From: an uncultured Ramlibacter sp.
Lineage (GTDB): Bacteria; Pseudomonadota; Gammaproteobacteria; Burkholderiales; Burkholderiaceae_C
Direction: 5' to 3'
Length of the DNA stretch: 64,000 nt
Assembly (NCBI RefSeq): GCF_936925435.1
Contig: NZ_CAKZHQ010000024.1
Span: 1-64,000, forward strand
Positions 37,925 through 47,657 of the stretch are shown here, piece by piece (position 1 is the stretch's first letter; each line of letters begins with the position of its first letter). The translations under genes and the position numbers were made by a program. The notes under the pieces were generated by a model. It was given only the letters and a program-made list of their open reading frames with translations, was not told the DNA's origin and ran no database searches.

Positions 37925-38431
37925 TCAGTTGAATGTCTGCGACGAATAGCTGGTGGTGTCCGCGCGGCAATTGGCGGGCAGGGCGTTGCGAACCGGCTTC
38001 CAGTCGGAACCGCAGAGCCAGACGCCGACGCTGCGGCCCAGATGGTCCGGGGTGACCATCGGCGAGGTCTCGTCGCTGAGCATGGGCACCAGGTAGACAT
38101 GCTGGCCGTTGACCAGGCCGTCCATGTTGGTGATGGCCACGCGGATGACGCCGTCGGAGGATGTCTGGACTGCGCCCGCATACGCGGTGGCACCGGTTGC
38201 CGCCTCGCAACCCCAGGTGCCGGCGTCCGGCGCCTCGTCCCGCAAAAGGTAGTTCTCCGTCACGACGCCCTTGCAGGTGTTGGTGGCCAACACGACCTCG
38301 GAAATCCGCGCCCGCCGGGTGTAATCGCGCATGCTCGACACCGCGATCGAGCCCAGGATGGCAGCGATGGCCACCGTGATCATCAATTCGATCTGCGTGA
38401 ATCCGGCCTGCTGAAGGCGCTTGCTTGTCAT
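37925..38431 (-). CDS. Type IV pilin (PilA-like prepilin)
   Basis: A 168-residue prepilin. A short basic leader (MTSKRLQQAG) is cut before Phe, giving FTQIELMITVAIAAILGSIA, the pilin alpha-1 helix with Glu at mature position 5. The third mature residue Gln replaces the usual Leu. The globular domain has four cysteines (NTCK, WGCE, WLCG, ANCR), probably forming two disulfides; the last pair matches a C-terminal D-loop. A sigma-54 promoter lies just upstream. It is probably a major pilin or pilin-like subunit; other pil genes are not in the window. Confidence 0.88.
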   Translation of the reverse strand: MTSKRLQQAGFTQIELMITVAIAAILGSIAVSSMRDYTRRARISEVVLATNTCKGVVTENYLLRDEAPDAGTWGCEAATGATAYAGAVQTSSDGVIRVAITNMDGLVNGQHVYLVPMLSDETSPMVTPDHLGRSVGVWLCGSDWKPVRNALPANCRADTTSYSSQTFN

Positions 38432-38458
38432 CGACTTCCCCTCGAAGGGTCGATATCA

Positions 38459-38474
38459 GGCAAATCCTATGCCA
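38459..38474 (-). promoter_or_regulatory. Sigma-54 promoter of the pilin gene
   Basis: On the minus strand TGGCATAGGATTTGCC has the -24 GG and -12 GC exactly 10 bases apart, as in TGGCAC-N5-TTGC. Predicted transcription starts about 17 bp before the ATG, with GGGGAAG as ribosome site. PilR/RpoN control of pilA is well known. Confidence 0.65.
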
Positions 38475-38523
38475 CGCACCAATACCTTGTAAAACGGTGC
38501 AAACCTCACAAAAAGTGACATTT

Positions 38524-38543
38524 TTGGGCGGTAATCCGCCCAA
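38524..38543 (-). terminator. Hairpin downstream of pepP
   Basis: TTGGGCGG/CCGCCCAA with a TAAT loop, 20 bp after the pepP stop. An A-rich then T-rich stretch follows on the minus strand. It is probably the pepP-murU transcript end, upstream of the pilin promoter. Confidence 0.45.
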
Positions 38544-38562
38544 TTTGGTCGACCGTGCGCCC

Positions 38563-39954
38563 TCAGGCGCGCATCAGGGCCTCGATCTCGCCGCCATCGA
38601 CCGGCACACCGCGCGAGATCAGCTCGCAACCGTTGGGCGTGACGATGGCATCGTCCTCGATGCGGATGCCGATGTTGTGGAACTGCTCGGGCACGCCATC
38701 GGCCGGCCGCACGTAGATGCCCGGCTCGATCGTCAGCACCATGCCCGGCTGCAGGATGCGGCTGGGGCGGTTCTTGATCAGCTCGTTGGACAGCGGGTCC
38801 TTGCGCTCGCTGACCTCCCCCACCTGGGACGGCTCGATGTAGCTGCCGCAGTCGTGCACGTCCATCCCCAGCCAGTGGCCGGTGCGGTGCATGTAGAACT
38901 GGAAATAGGCGCGCGTGTCGATCACGTCCTGGACGCCGCCGACCTTGTTGCGGTCCAGCAGGCCCAGGTCCAGCATGCCCTGGGCCAGCACCTTGACCGT
39001 CGCCTCGTGCGGGTCGGTGAAACGGGCGCCGGCCTTGGTGGCCGCCACGGCCGCCTCCTGCGAGGCCAGCACCAGGTCGTACAGCGCGCGCTGCGGACCC
39101 GTGAACCTGCCATTTGCCGGGAAGCTGCGGGTGATGTCGCTGGCATAGCCGTCGAGCTCGCAGCCGGCGTCGATCAGCACGATGTCGCCGTCGCGCACGG
39201 GCGCGGCATCGGCGCGGTAGTGCAGCACGCAGGCGTTGGCGCCTGCCGCGACGATGGAGCCATAGGCCGGGTATTGCGAGCCGCCCAGGCGGAACTCGTG
39301 CAGCAGCTCGGCGTCCAGGTGGTATTCGCGCACGTCCTTGCCGTCGCGCAACATGCGCGCCGACAGCTGCATGGCGCGGATGTGGGCGCGTGCGCTGATC
39401 TGCGCGGCGCGCCGCATCGTGTCCTGTTCATGCGCGTCCTTGACCAGGCGCATCTCATCGACGATGCCGCACAGGTCGCGTTGCTGTTCCGGGCACAGCG
39501 CGCCATAGCGCACGCGGGCGCGCACCTTGTTGAGCCAGCCGCCGACACGCGCCTCCAGGCCCTCGTGGATGGCAAAGGGGTACCAGGCGGCGTCGCGGTT
39601 CTCCAGCAGCTGTGGCAGGCGGCTGTCCAGTTCCGTCACCGGATGCGCTGCCTGCACGCCCAGCGCGGCCGGGGCGGCGTCGGGGCCCAGCCGGTAGCCG
39701 TCCCAGATCTCGCGCTCGAGGTCCTTGGGCTGGCAAAACAGCGTGCTGTTGCCGTCGCCCGTGACCACCAGCCAGGCATTGGGCTCGGTGAAACCGGTCA
39801 GGTAGTAGAAGTAGCTGTCATGCCGGAACAGGAAGTCGCTATCGCGGTTGCGTTGGCGCTCGGGCGCCGTGGGGATGATGGCGATGCCGTTGGGACCGAG
39901 TTGTGCCGCCATGCTGGCCCGGCGCTGTGCGTAGATGGCGTTGTGCTTGCTCAT
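38563..39954 (-). CDS. pepP: Xaa-Pro aminopeptidase P
   Basis: A 463-residue M24B metallopeptidase removing N-terminal residues before proline. The N-terminal creatinase-like domain (about 1-170) contains FLFRHDSYFYYLTGF. The pita-bread catalytic domain shows the metal ligands: Asp in LIDAGCELDGYASDITRSF (two), His in HRTGHWLGMDVHD, Glu in LTIEPGIYV and Glu in GIRIEDD. The ATG at 39954 is preferred over a TTG six bases upstream because GGAG is then well spaced. It starts 2 bp after the murU stop. Confidence 0.94.
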   Translation of the reverse strand: MSKHNAIYAQRRASMAAQLGPNGIAIIPTAPERQRNRDSDFLFRHDSYFYYLTGFTEPNAWLVVTGDGNSTLFCQPKDLEREIWDGYRLGPDAAPAALGVQAAHPVTELDSRLPQLLENRDAAWYPFAIHEGLEARVGGWLNKVRARVRYGALCPEQQRDLCGIVDEMRLVKDAHEQDTMRRAAQISARAHIRAMQLSARMLRDGKDVREYHLDAELLHEFRLGGSQYPAYGSIVAAGANACVLHYRADAAPVRDGDIVLIDAGCELDGYASDITRSFPANGRFTGPQRALYDLVLASQEAAVAATKAGARFTDPHEATVKVLAQGMLDLGLLDRNKVGGVQDVIDTRAYFQFYMHRTGHWLGMDVHDCGSYIEPSQVGEVSERKDPLSNELIKNRPSRILQPGMVLTIEPGIYVRPADGVPEQFHNIGIRIEDDAIVTPNGCELISRGVPVDGGEIEALMRA

Positions 39955-39956
39955 TG

Positions 39957-40706
39957 TCAAATCTCCGCCCGCGACGGGGCTGCGTTCAGTTGGGCCAGCC
40001 GCTCGGGCGTGCCGACGTCGGTCCAGGCACCGCTGTAAACCTCGGCTGTGACCTGGCCATTGTCCATCGCCGCACGCAGCAAGGGGGCCAGCGGGGCTTT
40101 GATGCCGTCGGGGTTGCCCCCCGGCAAGCCGGCGAACAGGGTCTTGCGGTACAGGCCCAGGGTGGAATAGGTGTAGCGGGTGTCGGCGGTGTTCAGGGCC
40201 AGGCCGTCAGCGCGCAGGCCGAAGTCGCCCTTGGGGTTGTGTAGCGGGTTGGCCACCAGGAGCAGGTGGGCCAGCTTGCCGCTGGCGGCAAAGCGCTCCA
40301 GTGCTGCGCGGCTGAAGGCGAAGCCGGGCACGTAGACATCGCCGCCGGCCAGCCAGAACACCTCGTCCAGCAGCGGCAGGGCGCGGGCAATGCCGCCGGC
40401 GGTCTCCAGCGCGCCACCGAAGTCACGGCCCTCGCGCGAGTAATGAATCCGCGGTTGCTGCGAATTTGATAGCGGCTCAGGTCCATCTGCCGGGGGGTAG
40501 AGGGCAAAACGGTTCTCAATCTGCTCGCCCAGCCAGGCGGTGTTGACGACCACGTCGGAAAAGCCCGCGCGGGCCAGCGCCTCCAGGTGGTATTGCAGCA
40601 GCGGCTTGCCCTGCACTTGCAGCAGGGGTTTGGGGCAGGTGTCGGTCAGGGGCCGCATGCGTTCGCCGCGGCCGGCGGCCAGGACCATGGCCTGGGCGCC
40701 GCTCAT
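39957..40706 (-). CDS. murU: N-acetylmuramate alpha-1-phosphate uridylyltransferase
   Basis: MurU makes UDP-MurNAc from MurNAc 1-phosphate, completing the recycling route begun by AmgK. The 249-residue nucleotidyltransferase has the signature [52 protein letters not shown] and a C-terminal [10 protein letters not shown]. Residues ~66-83 ([16 protein letters not shown]) occupy a loop usually much shorter and are encoded by the dispersed repeat at 40456-40510. A GC-rich hairpin covers the start codon; the next in-frame ATG (MVLAAGRG) is an alternative start. Confidence 0.88.
   Translation of the reverse strand: MSGAQAMVLAAGRGERMRPLTDTCPKPLLQVQGKPLLQYHLEALARAGFSDVVVNTAWLGEQIENRFALYPPADGPEPLSNSQQPRIHYSREGRDFGGALETAGGIARALPLLDEVFWLAGGDVYVPGFAFSRAALERFAASGKLAHLLLVANPLHNPKGDFGLRADGLALNTADTRYTYSTLGLYRKTLFAGLPGGNPDGIKAPLAPLLRAAMDNGQVTAEVYSGAWTDVGTPERLAQLNAAPSRAEI
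40456..40510 (+). repeat. Dispersed ~55-bp repeat, copy 5 (inside murU, antisense to it)
   Basis: GCTGCGAATTTGATAGC at the 5' end and CCGGGGGGTAGAGGGCAAAA at the 3' end. The repeat is read on its complement as part of murU and appears to enlarge a surface loop without breaking the frame. Confidence 0.6.
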
Positions 40707-40732
40707 GCGCCGGCGCGCCCGGCGCCGGCGCA
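40706..40732 (-). other. GC-rich hairpin at the murU start codon
   Basis: TGCGCCGGCG and CGCCGGCGCA form a perfect 10-bp stem with a 7-base loop. The last base of the stem on the mRNA is the A of the murU ATG. No Shine-Dalgarno is visible before it, so initiation at this codon should be weak or regulated. Confidence 0.5.
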
Positions 40733-40867
40733 GCAGGGGGTCATATCAAGCATTTGCATGGCGCCACTTTAGACGAAGGCGCAGGCCATTCCCGCCGCGC
40801 CGGGCGGTCCGGGGAGCGACCGGTAAAATACGGGATTCCCCTGACCTTCCCCCGGAGCTCCTTTCCC

Positions 40868-43927
<3,060 letters not shown>

Positions 43928-43948
43928 GCCGCCCGCCTGGCTCCATGA

Positions 43949-43973
43949 CAACGCGCCTTCGGGCGCGTTTTTC
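43949..43973 (+). terminator. Intrinsic terminator after gap
   Basis: The stem is ACGCGCC/GGCGCGT closed by a TTCG tetraloop and followed by TTTTTC; it ends the tkt-gap transcript. Confidence 0.9.
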
Positions 43974-44049
43974 TTGGGCGTTGACGCCTGCGCGCTGCCT
44001 GCGTATGGTTCGCCCTGCGGTGGCCCCGCGCCGCCGCCAGGGAGGGTCC

Positions 44050-45303
44050 ATGGACGATCCATCATTCCGGCCGTGGCTGGCGGCCAAGAGCTGGGCGCAG
44101 GGTGTGCGTTACTGCAAGGTCGTGGCCGTGCTGCTGCCGCCGGCCGCCCTAGCCATCCACGCGCCCTGGATCCACAGCGGCTCCTTCGCGCCGCCGCCCG
44201 CCCAGGCCTGGTTGCTGGGCTGGCAGCTGGCCACGGAATGCGTGGCGCTGGCCGTGGTCGCGGCCGACCGGCTGGCGCCGCAGCTGCGCGGCCGCGAATG
44301 GCCGCTGAACCTGCTGTGCGCCCTGATGATGGTGTTGACCACCTGGATCGGCCTGGCGCCGGGCTGGACCCTGCGCCCCGACCTGTCGTTGTATGCGGCG
44401 GGCTGCACCTTCGTGGCGGTCGTGATGTGCACCCCGCGGCCAGTGCGCCGGCCCATGTACGTGCTCAGCCTGGCGGTGCTGGCTCTGGCGGCCTGGAACC
44501 GCGGCGGCGACACCATCGCGCTGGTCATGGCCCTGGTCAATCCGTTTTGCGTTGTCGTCCTGTGCATCGTGCTGGACCGCTTCACCTACTCGCGCAACCG
44601 GGAGCTGCACCTGGAAACGCAGCGCGCGCAGGCCGAGCGCGCGCGCGCCGACGGCGTGCTGTCCAACGTGCTGCCGCCGGCCATTGCCGACGAGCTCAAG
44701 CGCTCAGGCCGGGTCGTGGCCGTCAAGCACGAGAACATGGGCGTGCTGTTTGCCGACATCGCCGGCTTCACCAGCCTCTCGCGCGGCCTGCCGCCCGATG
44801 CCGTGCTGGTGATGCTCAACCAGATCTTCTCGTCCTTCGACGCGCTGGTCGAGCGCCACGGCCTGGAGAAGATCAAGACCATAGGCGATGCCTACATGGT
44901 GGTCTCGTACCAGCAGCTCGATGCCTTGTGCCGTCTGGCACTGGATCTGCTGGTGGCGATGGACCGCTACAACAGCGCCAACGGCACCCAGCTGGCCCTG
45001 CGCATCGGCATCCACGTGGGCCCCGCCGTGGCAGGGGTCATCGGCTTCAAGCGCTTTCTCTACGACGTCTGGGGCGACACGGTGAATGTGGCCAGCCGCA
45101 TGGAGGCCACCGGTGAGCCGGGGTCCATCCAGGTGAGCGCGCAAGTCCATGCGCAGGCCCATGAGAACTTCCGCTTCCAGGCCCGCGGCGTGCTGGACAT
45201 CAAGGGCCGTGGCCAGATGCACACCTACTGGCTGCTGGGTCCGGCGCCAGCAAGTGAAGCAGCCGCGCAGCCAGTTCCCAGTCCTGCGCCATGGTCAGCT
45301 TGA
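44050..45303 (+). CDS. Membrane-anchored adenylate/guanylate cyclase (class III)
   Basis: A 417-residue protein: about six membrane segments in the first ~190 residues, a short signalling helix rich in Glu/Arg (RELHLETQRAQAERARAD), then a class III cyclase domain (about 220-405). Metal-binding Asp residues lie in FADIAGFTSLS and KTIGDAYMVV; the GIHVGPAVAGVIGFKRF and DVWGDTVNVASRME motifs follow. Whether it makes cAMP or cGMP is not clear. GGAGGG precedes the ATG. The last ~35 codons overlap the opposite-strand IspD-like gene. Confidence 0.92.
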   Translation: MDDPSFRPWLAAKSWAQGVRYCKVVAVLLPPAALAIHAPWIHSGSFAPPPAQAWLLGWQLATECVALAVVAADRLAPQLRGREWPLNLLCALMMVLTTWIGLAPGWTLRPDLSLYAAGCTFVAVVMCTPRPVRRPMYVLSLAVLALAAWNRGGDTIALVMALVNPFCVVVLCIVLDRFTYSRNRELHLETQRAQAERARADGVLSNVLPPAIADELKRSGRVVAVKHENMGVLFADIAGFTSLSRGLPPDAVLVMLNQIFSSFDALVERHGLEKIKTIGDAYMVVSYQQLDALCRLALDLLVAMDRYNSANGTQLALRIGIHVGPAVAGVIGFKRFLYDVWGDTVNVASRMEATGEPGSIQVSAQVHAQAHENFRFQARGVLDIKGRGQMHTYWLLGPAPASEAAAQPVPSPAPWSA

Positions 45304-45850
45304 TGTTGCTGGTCTCGCCCGGCACGGCCAGCGGCCGGTGACCGGCGCGCTGCACCAGTTCCATCGTTGATGCCGCTTGCCAGTCTTCACGCTCAGCCCG
45401 CGCCAGCACCTCGAGCAGCAGCGTGCGCTGGAAGGCCAGCGGCGTCTGAAAGCCCGCTGCCGCGCCCGGCGCCGGCGCGTCCAGCCAGGCACCGGCGGCG
45501 CCGCTGCCTTGCGCCTGCGCCAGCACGGCGCGGGCCAGTGCCACCGAGCCGAAGGGCCGCGCCGCATCCCAGACCAGCACCCAGGGCCGGCTGGAGGCCC
45601 GTGCCAGCCGCAACACGCTGTCCTGCCGGCTGGGCCCGCCAGCAATCTGCAGGCAGCCGGCCAGCGTGGGTGCCTGCGGCACGCAGGCAAGAATGACTTC
45701 CTCACCGAGCAGGAGCGCCTTGTCGGCCACCCACTCGAGCACTGTGCGGCCGTCCAGCATCAGCAAGGCCTTGGGCCCGCGCCCCAGGCGGTCGCCGGCG
45801 CCCGCGGCCGGCACCAGCACCGAGACCTGGTCGCGCGGCGGCGCGTTCAT
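45200..45850 (-). CDS. IspD/TarI-like cytidylyltransferase
   Basis: A 216-residue nucleotidyltransferase of the IspD family: LVPAAGAGDRLGRGPKALLM at the N-terminus, VLVWDAARPF (cf. VHDAARP in IspD), and SNIKLTMAQDWELA at the C-terminus. True IspD makes CDP-methylerythritol for isoprenoids and is usually beside ispF, which is absent here; the following gene is LicD-like, so a CDP-alditol or CDP-choline-like activation role is possible. The C-terminus runs ~20 residues past the normal IspD end and overlaps the cyclase gene by 104 bp. Confidence 0.75.
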   Translation of the reverse strand: MNAPPRDQVSVLVPAAGAGDRLGRGPKALLMLDGRTVLEWVADKALLLGEEVILACVPQAPTLAGCLQIAGGPSRQDSVLRLARASSRPWVLVWDAARPFGSVALARAVLAQAQGSGAAGAWLDAPAPGAAAGFQTPLAFQRTLLLEVLARAEREDWQAASTMELVQRAGHRPLAVPGETSNIKLTMAQDWELAARLLHLLAPDPAASRCASGHGP

Positions 45851-46749
45851 GGCCCGGCCGCCATCGCCAGTGCCGCATCCAGTGCGGCGCGGTAGCTGCG
45901 CAGTTGCGCGTCCGCTCCGGCGCGCCGCTCGATCTGGTCGAGCAATCGCCGCGTGCGACCCAGGTCGCCGGACAACCAGCGCTCGCTCAGGCTCTTGAGC
46001 GCCCAGCAACGCCATTGCAGATTGGTGTCTTGCACCGCCAGGCAGGACACCAGCGAATCCCATTCGGGCTGCGGCTGGCGCCAGTCGCCGTACAGCGCGG
46101 CGAGCAGGCCGTCGGCCGGCTCGGGCCACCAGACCTCGCCGGCCGGGCCTGCGCGCGGCGCCAGCTCCAGCCAGGGATAGTGGGTGATGCGCTGGTGGTG
46201 TGGCGGCCTGCCATAGAGCCAGACACCGCCTTCCAGCCGGCACGCCAGCGGGTCGCGCCGGATGCCGAACAGGTCGACCGACAGGCCGCTGGCCGGATCG
46301 AGCAGGCTGGCCATGTTGTCGAACGGCGGCGCGTTGTCCACCGGCCGCAGGCCCAGGGCCTGCAGCACGCGGCAGGCCAGCGTGAAGTCTTCCAGCCAGA
46401 CGCCCAGGTCCGCGTCCTTGTCCTGGGGTAGCAGTCGGCCATCGCGTTCCAGTCCCAGCAAGGTGCCGGCGAAGGGAAAGGCGCGGCAGCCGGCCTGTTT
46501 CAGCTGTGCCAGCAACTGCCAGACCCAGCGCTCCATGCGCGCGCCGTCCCAGGCGACGGCCGGCGCCGCCGGCAGGCGCGGCAGCTGGCCGGCATGGGCC
46601 AAGGCCGCCAGGTCGGCCAGGCCCTGCTGCAGGCCGTCATGCATGGCGTCGAAGTCGGCGCGGCGCAGGGCCTGGCCGGCGCGCTCCAGGCTGGCAGCGG
46701 CACGCTGCAAGACGGCCATGTGCGGGGACGAAGGGGCTGCGGCAGGCAT
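45847..46749 (-). CDS. LicD/fukutin-like nucleotidyltransferase-fold transferase
   Basis: A 300-residue protein whose centre matches the LicD pattern: FAGTLLGLERDGRLLPQDKD followed by ADLGVWLEDF, and later SVDLFGIRRD. The Asp cluster (DKDADLG) corresponds to the metal site of LicD-type phosphocholine or alditol-phosphate transferases. The N-terminal ~100 residues are helical and unassigned. Its stop overlaps the start of the IspD-like gene by ATGA, which suggests the activation and transfer steps of one modification. Substrate is unknown. Confidence 0.68.
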   Translation of the reverse strand: MPAAAPSSPHMAVLQRAAASLERAGQALRRADFDAMHDGLQQGLADLAALAHAGQLPRLPAAPAVAWDGARMERWVWQLLAQLKQAGCRAFPFAGTLLGLERDGRLLPQDKDADLGVWLEDFTLACRVLQALGLRPVDNAPPFDNMASLLDPASGLSVDLFGIRRDPLACRLEGGVWLYGRPPHHQRITHYPWLELAPRAGPAGEVWWPEPADGLLAALYGDWRQPQPEWDSLVSCLAVQDTNLQWRCWALKSLSERWLSGDLGRTRRLLDQIERRAGADAQLRSYRAALDAALAMAAGP

Positions 46750-46781
46750 CGGCCGACTGTAGCGCAGCCGCAATTTCGAAA

Positions 46782-46836
46782 GAAATCGGCCTGTAGCCCC
46801 CGCCCAATGAGCGTTAGATGCTATGAAAACAGTAGC
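46782..46836 (-). repeat. Dispersed ~55-bp repeat, copy 6
   Basis: Read on the minus strand: GCTACTGTTTTCATAGC, then GGCGGGGGCTACAGGCCGAT. It is intergenic, between the nitrilase-family gene and the LicD-like gene. Confidence 0.75.
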
Positions 46837-46847
46837 GAGGCTGGCGC

Positions 46848-47657
46848 CTAGAGCACGCGGTGCGTGAGCGCGGGCAGTTGCAGGCGCAGCTGGTCCAGGC
46901 GCTGGCCGTCCAGGCTGGCATCCACCACGCCGGCGCCCTCGGCCTCGCGCTGGGCGCTCACCAGGCCCCAGGGATCGACCACCATGGAATGGCCCCAGGT
47001 GCGCCGCCCGTTCTCGTGCAGGCCGCCCTGGGCCGGCGCCAGCACCCAGGCCAGGTTCTCCACCGCGCGGGCGCGCAGCAGCAGCTCCCAGTGCGCCTGT
47101 CCCGTCACGTGGGTGAAGGCGCTGGGCACCAGCACCACATCGGCCGCCAGGGTGCGGTACAGCTCGGGAAAGCGCAGGTCGTAGCAGACCGACATGCCGA
47201 CGCGCCAGACGCGGCCGTCGCGCGATGGCAGCTCGAAGGCCACAGGCGCGGCGCCGCATTCGATCACGCGCGACTCGTCGTAGCACTCACGTCCGTTGTC
47301 GAACTTGAACAGGTGAATCTTGTCGTAGCGCGCCACGCACTCGCCCGTCGGCGCATAGGCCAGGGAAGTGTTGCGCACATGGGCGTCGTCGCCCGTGGCC
47401 ATGGGCAGCGTTCCGCCGACCACCCACAGCCCCAGCTCACGCGCCGCGCTCGCCAGGAAGCGCTGGACCTGGCCGTCGCCGAAGGCCTCGCGCACGGCCA
47501 GCTTGTCGCCGTCCTTGTGGCCCATCAGGCAGAAATATTCCGGCAGCACGGCCAGCTCGCAGCCGGCGGCGGCAGCCTGCTCCAGCAGCTGGCGTGCCGT
47601 GGCCAGATTGGCCTGCACGTTTGTGCCCGACACCATCTGCAGGGCGGCGGCCTGCAT
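46848..47657 (-). CDS. Nitrilase-superfamily amidohydrolase (Nit1/omega-amidase type)
   Basis: A 269-residue carbon-nitrogen hydrolase with the Glu-Lys-Cys triad visible: LPEYFCLMG, YDKIHLFKFDN and SVCYDLRFPELYR. The sequence is closest in style to Nit1/Nit2-type proteins that hydrolyse deaminated glutathione or omega-amides. The ATG at 47655-47657 shares one base with the yhdP stop (TGATG), so translation is coupled to yhdP. Confidence 0.9.
   Translation of the reverse strand: MQAAALQMVSGTNVQANLATARQLLEQAAAAGCELAVLPEYFCLMGHKDGDKLAVREAFGDGQVQRFLASAARELGLWVVGGTLPMATGDDAHVRNTSLAYAPTGECVARYDKIHLFKFDNGRECYDESRVIECGAAPVAFELPSRDGRVWRVGMSVCYDLRFPELYRTLAADVVLVPSAFTHVTGQAHWELLLRARAVENLAWVLAPAQGGLHENGRRTWGHSMVVDPWGLVSAQREAEGAGVVDASLDGQRLDQLRLQLPALTHRVL

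Noticed and set aside
37893..37925. A possible ninth copy of the dispersed repeat after the pilin gene (CTATTCGATTGATAGC)
   Set aside because: Only the palindromic 5' half is present and the GGGGGCT core is missing; it could be chance or a decayed copy.
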